Assembly (NCBI RefSeq): GCF_010389155.1
Contig: NC_057761.1
Location: 23,334,210-23,398,209 of the forward strand
DNA from: Erigeron canadensis
Taxonomy: Eukaryota; Streptophyta; Magnoliopsida; Asterales; Asteraceae
Direction of reading: 5' to 3'
DNA length: 64,000 nt
Shown here: positions 1 through 10,313 of the stretch, piece by piece
Numbering within the stretch: position 1 is the first letter of the stretch
Layout: each line of letters opens with the position of its first letter
Notes under the pieces: model-generated
What the model was told of the DNA's origin: nothing
The model's database searches: none
What the model saw: only the letters and a program-made list of their open reading frames with translations
Position numbers and translations under genes: made by a program

Positions 1-775
1 ATTGAAATCAACATTGAATTAATAAAATAGTGCAACCGTCAGATGAAACGATTAGCTACTCATAATAAAATAACGAAAACAATTGATAATTCAATGAAAT
101 CATATTGTACCAAATAAAGAAATCAATCCAATTGAGTGTTTTTATTGTAAACGGAATGATGAGATGAATCCAAACGAGATTAAGATCTTCGAAGATGTTC
201 AAGTGGATGAAAAATGACTTTAAAGAACCCTAAAATTGGTTGGAGTGTAAAGAATCCCGTCCAAATGAGCAAAAATAAGTTTATATATAAATTCATAAGC
301 TAATGGCCGTTAGTGATGTGTAACGGCCATTACACGGGCTAACTAGCAGATCTGTGCACTTTTAGTCCTTCCGTCTAAAGCCCGATAGTATTTTGTTACA
401 CCATCAGTCCTTCAGTAACTAACGGCATTTAATCAAGTTCTAACGCTAGTTAGCGAGTAGTTGTAATCCAAATCCTTTTTAATGGCAGTACGTTCAACGG
501 GAGTTAAGCTCTGAACCTCACGAATTCTTCATTTTAACATCTTTTGTCGACATGTCTTTCACCCATAACTTCCACGAACATTATTTCATCTTTTCTCCAA
601 GTCGTTTTTGGCCATTTTTATACGTCTCGCATGCTATAATCCTGAAACCACTCACACATACTATAAAGCATCGAATATACATGCAAATGACTAAACATTA
701 CACATAAAATGACCTAAACACCATGTTGGAAATATGTATATATTTGGTCACATCACACCGCCACGCGCCACCACG
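1..775. other. AT-rich intergenic DNA with a hairpin
   Basis: No gene recognised. A perfect 12-bp inverted repeat, TAATGGCCGTTA, occupies 301-312 and its complement 321-332, separated by 8 bases. This could form a hairpin and may be a worn transposon end, but no partner end or target duplication was found. Confidence 0.4.
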
Positions 776-858
776 ACCCGTCACCGCCACCACGGTCGCC
801 GCCACCTCCACCACCGTACTATGCCACCGAATCGCGCGGGTACCGTTTTATATATTAT
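776..858 (+). mobile_element. Helitron-like remnant, GCGGGTACC family (3' part)
   Basis: A GC-rich run of CCACC/CGCC triplets ends in GCGCGGGTACC. Similar blocks ending in a GCGGG(T/C)ACCC motif recur near 1394, 10200, 13020, 16070 and 20020, where the better copies finish in CTAG before T, as a Helitron 3' end does. This copy lacks a clean CTAG end and is interrupted by the LINE that follows. Confidence 0.35.
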
Positions 859-1332
859 CAAGTAAAACTTACTTGATAGCATTGTTGGGAAGTTGTGTGT
901 TGCTGCCACTGCTTATTTTGTTTGGCAAGAAAGAAATAACCGAATGTTTACAAATAAGGTTAGATCGGCTGCTCAAGTCATAGACAAGATTATCAAGACG
1001 GATCGCTACATATTGGCAACTATTCGCTTTAAGCAATCAGTTGGTGTAGCTCGATATTTAGAGAGATGGAAGATTCCGAACATTACACAATTGGATGTTG
1101 TCTAGTCATTGCTTTCTGTTCGCTTGCTGAGTATTAGCCTAGCTTGGTTTACATTGCGTTTGTTTGTTTGTTAATGTAATGTTTAGTTGGATGGGTAGTG
1201 TTAGCGTGTTTACATACTAACGGCATGTCGTTCGTATGAATTAGTGAGTCACTCTGTCACATTATTTGTACTTTATTTTTTGATATTAATGAGAATCATC
1301 GGGGTAACCCTTTACACAAGTAAAACTCACTT
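859..1332 (+). mobile_element. 5'-truncated L1-type LINE with target-site duplication
   Basis: The reading frame from about 880 to 1105 encodes the C-terminal tail of a plant L1-like polyprotein, recognisable from FVWQERNNRMF and a later LERWKIP. A noncoding 3' tail runs to 1316. Near-identical 16-bp direct repeats, CAAGTAAAACTTACTT (859-874) and the same with one change (1317-1332), flank the insert and are read as the target-site duplication. Reverse transcriptase and endonuclease are absent, as expected of a 5'-truncated insertion, so the copy is dead. Confidence 0.75.
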
Positions 1333-1393
1333 ATTGTCAAATTTTAAGTTTTAACAATTCATCAAAACAACATTACATCAAGGATCTACACTA

Positions 1394-1548
1394 TTTGTTG
1401 TCATCGCTATCACCACCAATCGCCGCCACCACTACCGTTGTGCGCCAAACCACTCGTCACCGCCACCGCCACCGCCATTACTACCGCCACATGCTACCAA
1501 CATCTGTTACCACCACCACCAATGCATCATGCGGGTACCCTTCTAGCA
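1394..1548 (+). mobile_element. Helitron-like remnant, GCGGGTACC family
   Basis: A CACCGCCACC-rich block ends in ATGCGGGTACCCTTCTAG. This resembles the 3' terminus of the copies at 10047-10313, 16065-16319 and 20018-20386. The base after CTAG is C rather than T, so the end is degenerate. The open frame across it (1395-1607) is low-complexity His/Arg/Thr sequence and is not counted as a gene. Confidence 0.4.
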
Positions 1549-2170
1549 AACACATACAACTAATAAATTTGCAAAATGTAATTCATATTTTATTAACATA
1601 CAATTGAAATAGTAAAAAAAAAATCTCTCTCTCGCTTATTATCACGAGTTGGAATTAACAAATTTATAATTAGACAAGCTAATTATACTAAAATCTAAAG
1701 ACACTCTCGATTTAAACACTTAATAAACTAATACTATTTATATATCTTCAATAAAGAACAAACTTTTATTATAAGTTGCCTATAATTCATGTACTATTAA
1801 CTGCTCTAGGAAACAACACTCTTTTTTTCCCATGTTGTTTTTCATAGACGAACTTGCAACGAACATCTATCTGTCAAACTAGCCTGTTCATTCTTGTGTT
1901 TTTAAACTTTGAAGTTTGAACTCATTGATATCATATTAGCGACTATATATATAATTTCTTTAATTTATTGATACTTCCTGCTCCAATTGTTCATGATGAT
2001 GACATAAGGTTGTCACTAAATGCTTTCAACTAATTTCTTGTACGATCGTTGGACTACATGTCGTATACTATAGGCTTTTCTTCACATTGCTATTATTATG
2101 ATTAAATGTTACTAAGTAGATATAGTCATCAATTAATGTATTTTACGTATTTGAAAATTGGTAGATCTCC
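1549..2170. other. AT-rich intergenic DNA
   Basis: No gene, RNA or bounded repeat recognised. There is a run of nine A followed by a CT-rich stretch near 1612-1635. Confidence 0.4.
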
Positions 2171-2690
2171 TTGTTAGAAAATATGAACATAAACACATAA
2201 TAAATCACGAGTACGCAGCAGAATAAAAACGTATATGCAATCATATTAATTAACAAAGTAATGAATAGAATATGTGTATCTTTGTGCAAAGCTTCCAATA
2301 ATGTTGATAATAATTATTATTATTATTGTAGGGTCTAAACTAAAACCCCTCTACAATCGAACACTTGACACCCCTATATCGTATGCTAGTACCCGATCAC
2401 GAACTCACAAACCTGTTGTGTTGTACCCCTTGAAGTCAAACTAAGCAAAACCCAAAACCCTTTTCTTTGCTACCCTACGATCGAACCAAAGGAGAAGAGA
2501 AGAGAGAAAACCTACAACTAATTGTAGTATAATTGTGTGTAAAACTCTTAAGCCTAAGCCCTCTATTTATAGGCTTTAATGTAAGGGTTTTAAACTCGGT
2601 GACCAAGTAATCTCATGGTATGAGATTTTCGGCCCTATGGAGTAGTTTTAGGAAACAATACTGACAGTCCACAGATTGCACAACTTGTAT
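2171..2690 (-). mobile_element. possible LTR of an LTR retrotransposon
   Basis: On the - strand the segment has a TATA-like CCTATAAATAGAGGG near 2555-2570, followed by transcript-like sequence. On the + strand it opens near 2172 with TGTTAGAAAATATG, compatible with an LTR ending in CA on the other strand. No paired LTR or coding sequence was identified, so a solo LTR is only a working reading. It includes a short TTA/ATT run at about 2310-2328. Confidence 0.3.
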
Positions 2691-4508
2691 TATAATTAAG
2701 CTAGACAAGAAAGTAAATAAGAAGGTAATCAATAAGAACAATAACAAGTTCAATTGTAACACATCTATGCAAGTATAATCATATGTATCATTGATTAAAC
2801 GATGAATACATGGTCGATACTACAAACTTGACTTACAAGAATACAAATGAACAAAGTAATTGCTAAGTCTAGACACACTACAAACTTATACAATTTCAAG
2901 AAAAGTGACACACACTTTTTAAAGGTGACTAACACGCTTTTTATGTTGCGGTTGTGTTGCCTTTTATAGAGGAGAATTAGGGCAACACAACCTCACAATG
3001 ATAGTGACTCAATGGTGGTTGTCGACGTTCCATTGGCTAGAAGTACTTGCATGCAAAAGCATTTGTCTTCTTTACCAAATCGGGTATGAAAAAGAGAACT
3101 CTTGAATTGGTCCCAACTGTACCTTAGCCATACAAGGCAGCTTACAGTTGGAAGAACCACCATGTGACTTTTGTCTTCATCTGGTTTGAATTCTTCCCGC
3201 CATGACAAACATTTTGGGCAGCATACAACCCGCTGAAGAGAGTCACTGGACTCGCTGATGACTCGCTGACGACACACGTCAACGAGCAAGTCTTATCAGC
3301 AAATCCAAGACTCAACAAATACCAATTCCTAATTACACTCCAATACCTTCTCTTTAATTAATTAAACACTATTAATACTTTTAATTAGTTTAATTAATTA
3401 TTTAAGTGATCGTTTAATTAATATATTACATTAATACATTAATTAAATATATAGAGTTAACATGTCATTTTGTATAATCCCGTAGGCTTAAATGATTTTC
3501 GGACATGCTTTTATTATAACGTGATCATATTCCAATACTCTTTTCTTTTTAAGTAAAGGAATTCATTAGACTCAAACTCGTAAGTAGTCCTAAATTAATA
3601 TTCTCATCTATATTGGGCCTTTAATTAAGTAATTCTAGCTTAATCGTTTTCCTCGTTGCCGTAGTCTTTGAGTTCAATGATGAGCCTTTCACAATTTAAA
3701 TTTAATTAAATCCAGGACTACATACATTATGATAATTAAGTATGTTATAATGGGATCGCGTATTCCATTCTGATCTCAATAATTTCGCGTTCACAGATCA
3801 ACTATGCGCCGCAGACTATTTTCCAGTCATTTTTTGATAGCAAACTTTCTCAATAAATTTCAGCTCCGAAATTCCTTTTATCATATCTTTTTCATTTTAG
3901 ATCCAAGTCATTCTCTTTATTCACGAATCTCTTATTTACCTTAAATATACACCTATATATAAGCATTTATACGTACATGAATTCATGCCAAAACATATTT
4001 TGAATAAGACCATAATGCAGCCCGACAATCAAAACTCATAGTTTTGGTAGCGATGGCAAGATGTAGGAAGTAAATGGCGACTAGTGACAGTAGTAATGGA
4101 AGTAGTGCAGTTAATTAATGTAAATGAGACTTTAGGGCTAGAAAATACTCTTTGGTTTCTAAAAAAAAAAATTCCAATTAAATTTTCCAAAATAATAGAA
4201 AACAGAATTATGAGATTTTTCTTGAAAATTTTCCAAAAAAATAGAAAACAAAATATTTCATTTTATAACGTGAATTTGGAAGCAATTCGATCTTAAGACA
4301 AAAATTCACTGAGATAACTTGTCATTCATTAAGTCCTTAGCGAGTCATCGATGAGTCGATCCCTTCAACATGAGCCGAAGATAAACTCATTCCTCATTAT
4401 GTACGTAAGTCAAATATGGACCGAAAAGTAAAAGAGAAACTACTTGTTGCAAAAATGATCACATGACTGGTCATATGACATGTTTTTTATCTTCTTTGGA
4501 ACAGACCA
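2691..4508. other. intergenic repeat-derived DNA, no gene recognised
   Basis: AT-rich sequence broken by a less AT-rich block at 2940-3300 and another at 3640-3830. Both look like decayed LTR or UTR sequence. The - strand open frame 2993-3289 (98 codons) has no recognisable motif and no neighbouring coding exons. Confidence 0.35.
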
Positions 4509-4524
4509 AATATATATATATATA

Positions 4525-5666
4525 GGGTAGAGATTTTGGAAGGTGTTTTAAGGAGAGAAGGTCCTATAGGCCAATTTAAACACGACATGTGTCAAAAAGA
4601 TAAAAAAAATGTACGGTGGCATTTTGGTAAATAAATCATTTTTTTTTTGAAGCTTGGTCAGCCTGGGTTCTGGGTCAGCTTGGGTTCTGATCACCTTGGT
4701 AGGTCAGCTTGGGTTCTGGGTTAACTTGGTTGGTCAGCTTGGTCTAGGTCAGCTTGGGATCTAATCAGCTTAGTTGGTCAGCATGATCAGTTTAGTTAGA
4801 TTGGGGTCAGGGTCTGATTGGGTCTGCTTGGGGTCAGGTTGGGTCAGCTTGGGGTCTGGGTCAGCTTGGGTTGGGTCAGCTTGACAAAATCTACACAAAT
4901 GTAGATTATCATTTTAGGTCAGCTTGGGGCCAGGTTGGGTCAGCTTGGGGTTGGGTTGGGTCAGCTTGGGGGCTGGTTCAGCTTGGATCAGTGTGGGTCA
5001 GCTTGGTTAGCTTGGGTTGGGTCAGCTTGACACAATCTACACAAATGTAGATAAATCTACATAAATATAGATTATGGGTTTTGGGTCAGCTTGGGGTTGG
5101 GTTGGGTCAGCTTGGGGTCTGGGTCAGGTTGGGTCAGCTTGGTAAGCTTGTGTTAGGTCAGCTTGACACAATCTACACAAATGTAGATTATGGGTTTTGG
5201 GTCAGCTTGGGGTCAGATTGGGTCAGCTTAGGGTTGGGTTGAGTCAGCTTAGGGTCTGGGTCAGGTTGGGTCATGTTGGTTAGCTTGACACAAAACTACA
5301 CATAATCTACACAAATGTAGATCCCAAGCTGACCCAGATTTCAGGCTGACCAAGCTGATCCATAACCCAGGCTGACCAATCTGACCCAACCAAGCTGACC
5401 AACCAAGCTTATCAGAACCCAAGCTGACCAACCAAGCTGACCCAGAACTCAGGCTAACCAAGCTGACCCAACCAAGCTGACAAACCAAGCTGATCATAAC
5501 CCAAGCTGACTCAGATCCAAGCTGACCCAGAACCGACAAAAGTTTGATTTATTTACAAAAATGTCACCGTGTTTTTTTTTTAAAATCCACATGTCACTTT
5601 CTGATTGGTTCATAAGACCTTCTTTCCCTTCTCTCCTTAAGACACCTTCTTATTTGATCTTTCTCC
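4525..5666. mobile_element. TA-tract foldback element A, copy 1, with minisatellite core
   Basis: Inverted terminal regions of about 120 bp (4525-4650 and 5540-5666) share GAAGGTGT, TTAAGGAGAGAAGG and a CGGTG(G/A)CATTTT block. They lie directly against (TA)n tracts at 4510-4524 and 5667-5677. The core is a minisatellite of GGTCAGCTTGGG-like units from about 4660 to 5300, which flips to the complementary CCAAGCTGACC units from about 5330 to 5535. The palindrome ATCTACACAAATGTAGAT punctuates the array several times. No transposase is present. It is an inverted copy of 7380-8540. Confidence 0.8.
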
Positions 5667-5677
5667 TATATATATAA

Positions 5678-6367
5678 GGGTGGGTCATTTATAGTACAAG
5701 CATTTAAAAAAGTACAAAAAGTACATGTCTAAGTTAACTTACACATGCTTGTTCCTTCCATCTCTGACCACCACTACCACCACCATGATCATCTCCGACC
5801 ACCACCATTATTCTCCGGCGTCGGCGACCATCTCCGGCGAGACTTACACATGTGTAACTACAACTTACACATGTGTAAGTTAACTTTCCGGCGAGAATCA
5901 GGTTCGTTTTCGGGTGGATACGGTATGGGTCAGAGGCCCTCATCCGTTCTAAGCTGACCGTCAAGGGACGCATATGGGAATCGTATGGATTTGATGGGCG
6001 GCGATCCAAGCGATGGTGACGGTTTGCTACGGTACGGGCGAAGCCCTTGATGCCGGCGCTGGCGCCGTGGTTGGGGTGGTCGGAGATGATGGTGGCTGGT
6101 GGTGATTGTCTCGCGAAGGAAAAAACCAGGAAATTTTAGACCCTAAAATGCTAAAAAAAAAAGTTGTACTTACACATGTGTAAGTTAGTTACACATGCGT
6201 AACTCTCGCCGGAGATGGTCGCCGTCGCCGGAGGATCATGGTGGTGGTCAGAGATGATCATGGTGGTGGTGGTGGTGGTTGGAGATGGAAGGAAGAAGGA
6301 AGAAAAAAGAGGAAATACCTTGTACTTTTTGTACTTTTTTAAACCCTTGTACTAAAAATAACTTTCC
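5678..6367. mobile_element. TA-tract foldback element B
   Basis: Long imperfect inverted repeats of about 190 bp each. The left arm has AGTACAAG, then TTAAAAAAGTACAAAAAGTA, then a CCACCACCATGATCATCTC block and CGGCGACCATCTCCGGCGAG; the right arm reads the same on the opposite strand. (TA)n tracts abut both ends (5667-5677 and 6368-6389). The TTACACATGTGTAA palindrome occurs in the arms. A GC-rich centre (5900-6110) resembles 43285-43450. Open frames on both strands come from the arms and are not genes. Confidence 0.75.
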
Positions 6368-6389
6368 TATATATATATATATATATATA

Positions 6390-7360
6390 GGGTAAAGTTA
6401 TTTTGAGTAGCAATGGCAATGGGTCGGGTTCGGGGCGGGTAGTGTCAAACCCGAACCGGATAAAGAATATGTGACCCGAACCCGACCCGATACCCATCGA
6501 GTACCTTATCGGGGACCCCGTCGGGGGTAAAATGATGCCCCAAAACCCGAAACCTGACCCGATAAGAATAGTTATTTTTCAATAATAATTACTAAAATCT
6601 TGTTTAATTTGAGAAATAATACTACATGCTCTTGATGTTTTGAGAAATGGATATGCAAGTGTGCAATATAAATACAAATTAGTAGATATAAGTGTGAAAC
6701 ATTATAATTACAAAGGTTAAATATAAATTCAAAACTAATACACTTATAAGTATATATATAGTTATTGATATCGGGTCGGGTCAGGGTTGACATGCCCCAC
6801 TCCCTGCCCCGAATGGGTTCGGGTATCGGGTATTGTCATCGGGTATCGAGTTTCCCCATCGGGTCGGGTTTTTTTTGCCATCCCTAATTTTAAGAACCCT
6901 TTTTTCTGCGAGAACCTTTGAGAACTTTTCAAATCAAGCCTAACCGATGATTATTCTTTACATGAAAATTGTTTTTTGATTGTAATCTGAATAACTTATG
7001 TGTAATTTTGAAGTTTATAACTGTGTAAAGCATGGATTATCATTCGTTATACAATTATGTGGAGACTTGGATTCTTGATCACATGTGCATGAATATTGCT
7101 ATGATCACATGTATGCAAGTCGATCACATGTAATCATAGCAATATTCGTGTACATGTGATCAAGAATCCAAATCTCCATATAATTGTATAACGGATGATA
7201 ATTCATGCCTCCACACAATTATAAACTTCAAAATTACACATAAGTTATTTAGAAAACAATCAAAAAACAATTTTCATGTAAAGAATAATCATCGGTTGGG
7301 CTTGATTTGAAAAGTTCTCAATGGTTCTCGCAAAAAAAAAGGGTTCTCAAAATAACTTTT
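6390..7360. mobile_element. TA-tract foldback element C (interrupted)
   Basis: Two arms fold on each other over more than 200 bp. The left arm is 6390-6407 continuing at 6895-7105; the right arm is about 7125-7360. Shared blocks include AAGTTATTTTGAG, GAGAACTTTTCAAATCAAGC and GATCACATG. (TA)n tracts lie at 6368-6389 and 7361-7379. The left arm is split by a hAT-type MITE at 6408-6886; removing it and one target duplication restores arm pairing. No coding capacity. Confidence 0.75.
6400..6894. mobile_element. hAT-type MITE nested in element C
   Basis: The element spans 6408-6886 with termini TAGCAATGGCAATGGGTCGGG and, on the opposite strand, TAGGGATGGCAAAAAAAACC. Both are followed by CCCGACCC/GGGTCGGG-rich subterminal sequence typical of plant hAT MITEs. 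Flanking 8-mers ATTTTGAG (6400-6407) and ATTTTAAG (6887-6894) match at 7 of 8 bases, as expected for a hAT target duplication. No transposase. Confidence 0.7.
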
Positions 7361-7379
7361 TAATATATATATATATATA

Positions 7380-8540
7380 GGAGAGAGATCAAATAAGAAG
7401 GTGTCTTAAGGAGAGAAAGGAGAGAAGGTCTTATTACCAATCAGAAAGTGACATGTGGATTTAAAAAAAAACGCGGTGGCATTTTTGTAAATAAATCAAA
7501 CTTTTGTCAGCCAGGTTTTGGATCAGCCTGGGTCTGGGTCAGCTTGAGTTATGATCAGCTTGGTTGGGTAAGCTTGGTCAGCTTGGTTGGTCAGTTTGGG
7601 TTCTGAGTTAGCTTGGGTTCTGATTAGCTTGGTTAGTCAGCTTGGTCAGCTTGGTTGGGTCAGATTAGTCAGCCTGGGTTATGTGTCATCTTTGGTCAGC
7701 CTGGAATCTGGGTCAGCTTGGGATCTACATTTGTGTAGATTATGTATAGTTTTGTGTCAAGCTGACCCAACCCAAGCTAACCAAGCTGACCAAACCTGAC
7801 CCAAACCCCAAGCTGACCCAACCCAACCCTAAGCTGATCCAAAACCCATTATCTACATTTGTGTAGATTATGTCAAGCTGACCCAACCCAAGCTGACCCA
7901 ATCTGACCCAACCTGAACCAGACCCCAAGCTGACCCAACCCAACCCCAAGCTGACCCAACCTGACCCCAAGCTGACCCAAAACCCATAATCTACATTTGT
8001 GTAGATTAATCTACATTTGTGTAGATTGTGTCAACCTGACCCAACCCAAGCTAACTTAGCTGACCCAACCTGACACAGACCCCAAGCTGACCCAACCCAA
8101 CCTCAAGCTGACCCAACCTGACCCAACCCCAAGCTAACCAAACCTGATCCAACCTGACCCAATCAGACCCTAACCCAAGCTGACCCAAAACTCATAATCT
8201 ACATTTGTGTAGATTATGTGTAAGTTGTGTCAAGCTGACCCAACCTGAACAGACCCCAACCTGACCCAGACCCAAGCTAACCAAACTGATTATGCTGACC
8301 AACCAAGCTGACCCAGACCCAAGCTGATCAGAACCCAGGCTGACCAAGCTGATCAGAACCCAAGCTGACCCAGACCCAAGATGATCGAAACCCAAGCTAA
8401 TCACTTCAAAAAAGTTTGATTTATTTATCAAAATGCCACCGAGCTTTTTTTTTCATTTTGACACGTGTCGCGTTCTGATTGGTTCATAGGTCCTTCTCTC
8501 CCTCCTCTCCTTAAGACACCTTTTTCTAAGATCTCTACCC
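7380..8540. mobile_element. TA-tract foldback element A, copy 2 (inverted)
   Basis: Reverse-complement copy of 4525-5666. Its left end GGAGAGAGATCAAATAAGAA matches the right end of copy 1 read on the other strand, and its right end matches the left end of copy 1. The minisatellite is G-rich from about 7505 to 7735 and C-rich from about 7757 to 8400, the mirror of copy 1. The strand switch sits at the same ATCTACATTTGTGTAGAT palindrome. (TA)n tracts border it at 7361-7379 and 8541-8553. Confidence 0.8.
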
Positions 8541-8553
8541 TATATATATATAT

Positions 8554-8814
8554 GACATTTTTTTCTTTAACCAGTTTTACCCATAACTTAACTTGGGCTA
8601 GGAATGTATCCGCGTCTCATAGTTACATTTAAATTGCGAATAAATCCATGACATTATAAACACATATGAAGACGTTTGGGTTTTTCTAAAAATAAATTTT
8701 ATTAAGTCAATCTCGTAACTATAAGATGAGACTTCTTAGAAATGCGCAGGCTCTCCCATCTCTTATTTGGACCGCCAGACTATAAACTCATTGATATATG
8801 AAGATGTAGCAGCC
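8554..8814. other. intergenic DNA
   Basis: No gene or bounded repeat recognised. Confidence 0.4.
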
Positions 8815-9425
8815 AAGGTGGGAGTGAGTACGGTTCGGTTTGGGTCGGTTTTTGACTAAAACTGAAACCGAACCGTTATAATTCGGTTTTTGAAAATTAA
8901 AACCATTGGGTTTTGGTTTTTTCGGTTTCGGTTTTTTCGGTTTGGGTCTATTTCGGTTCGGTTTTTCGGTTTTAGTCGGGGTTTTTTTTAAAAAAAAAAA
9001 TATATTAATAACAATAACACTACAACAATGACAACAAATCCATAAAAGTAAGTTGTATAAACTTCAAATAAATTATATATATAACTATCTATATGTTTTA
9101 CGCGTTGTTTAGTTATATATATTATTAAAGCAAATCAATCTTGTTGTATATTTTCACTTAAAACATATAAATGATATTATTATATACACCTAAAAATGCA
9201 AATATATTAACATACTTACCAAATATTAATAATAAATTGATATAAATATAAAATAAAGTAAACAATATATATTTTTGGTTCGGTTTGGTTTTTATGGTTC
9301 GGTTTTTCATTAGAAACCAAAACCGAACCATAACTTTCGATTTTTAGAAAACCAAAACCAATGTTTTTGGTTTTTTCGGTTTTCATAGTTTTTTCGGTGT
9401 TCGGTTTGGTTTTTGCTCACCCGCA
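8815..9425. mobile_element. hAT-type MITE rich in CGGTTCGGTTT
   Basis: Ends in GTGAG...GGTTCGGTTTGG on the left and the complementary CCAAACCGAACA...GCTCACCC on the right. Long subterminal arrays of TTCGGTTT/AAACCGAA surround an AT-rich centre (8990-9270). This layout is common in plant nonautonomous hAT elements. The exact ends and an 8-bp duplication could not be fixed by eye. Confidence 0.55.
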
Positions 9426-10046
9426 GCAGGTACATACCTTTTAGGCAAGGCTAAATATAATACAAGTGAGAGTTGAATTGTAATTACAAATTACAGAACT
9501 TGTAACAAAAGTCCGTACGTAACAAATTTACATACTATTATGAAGTATCGTATACAAAAAAGAATATTACTCATAACATTTTGATTAAGTGGGTAATCCA
9601 ATTCCACGATAAAGTATTTTGGAACCATTATGACACCAATCATTGACATGATAACATATTTTATATCACTAATTTCATTGCCTAGATCAATTAACATTAT
9701 TATTATTATATAGCAACGTAGCTAGTAATTATTGTCGCACAAAATAGAGTTCATCACGGAACACGGATACATGTTTTTCCCATTTTCGTTTGATCTTTTT
9801 ACTAAAAAATTAAAAACAAAATAATTATTTTTTTATTATTATAAATTAAATGCATCATCATATCAATACATAGATGGGTGTGCTCCATGTAGATGCCATG
9901 GTAAGAGCGGAGGGTATGCCGTATGCATCCTTCACCATCTTATATTTTTAGATTTTTTTCCTTTCATTATCAATCTTTCATGAGTTCTATTTATACGTCA
10001 TCATCTCTAATAACAAGAAATGCATCTCTCATGGCCATCATCCCTG
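9426..10046. other. intergenic DNA
   Basis: No gene recognised. The - strand frame 9491-9697 has no motif. Confidence 0.4.
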
Positions 10047-10313
10047 TCTATAATTTATAAACCCTCATAAAAAAAATAAGGTTTAAGGTTTTAAGCACTT
10101 TTTACAATAACTTTAAATTACCCCTAACCCTAAAATAAGTAACACACATTCACTTCACACCACTTCTTTGTCTCCCTTTTTTTCATACTATCACTTTCCA
10201 GTGTGACAATGTCCATCATCACCGATACCCCGACCATCGCCTTCCGTATCCATCATCATCACACATAATCGCTTTTTAAACGGTAGCGCTGCAACGCGCG
10301 GGCACCCATCTAG
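10047..10313 (+). mobile_element. short nonautonomous Helitron, GCGGGTACC family
   Basis: Starts with TCTATAATTTATAAACCC, a plausible Helitron 5' TC end. It finishes with CAACGCGCGGGCACCCATCTAG followed by T, the CTAG|T arrangement of Helitron 3' ends. It is 267 bp with no coding capacity. Related ends lie at 16065-16319 and 20018-20386. Confidence 0.5.

Noticed and set aside
723..983. 86-codon frame at the window start
   Set aside because: It runs through Helitron CCACC repeats and reads the LINE tail in the wrong frame.
2993..3289. 98-codon - strand frame with several Cys residues
   Set aside because: The spacing fits no zinc-finger pattern I know, and the surrounding sequence looks repeat-derived.
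5261..5539. 92-codon - strand frame rich in Trp, Ser, Leu and Gly (also 7587-7799, 7740-7970, 8192-8431)
   Set aside because: These are translations of the minisatellite in elements A1 and A2, not genes.
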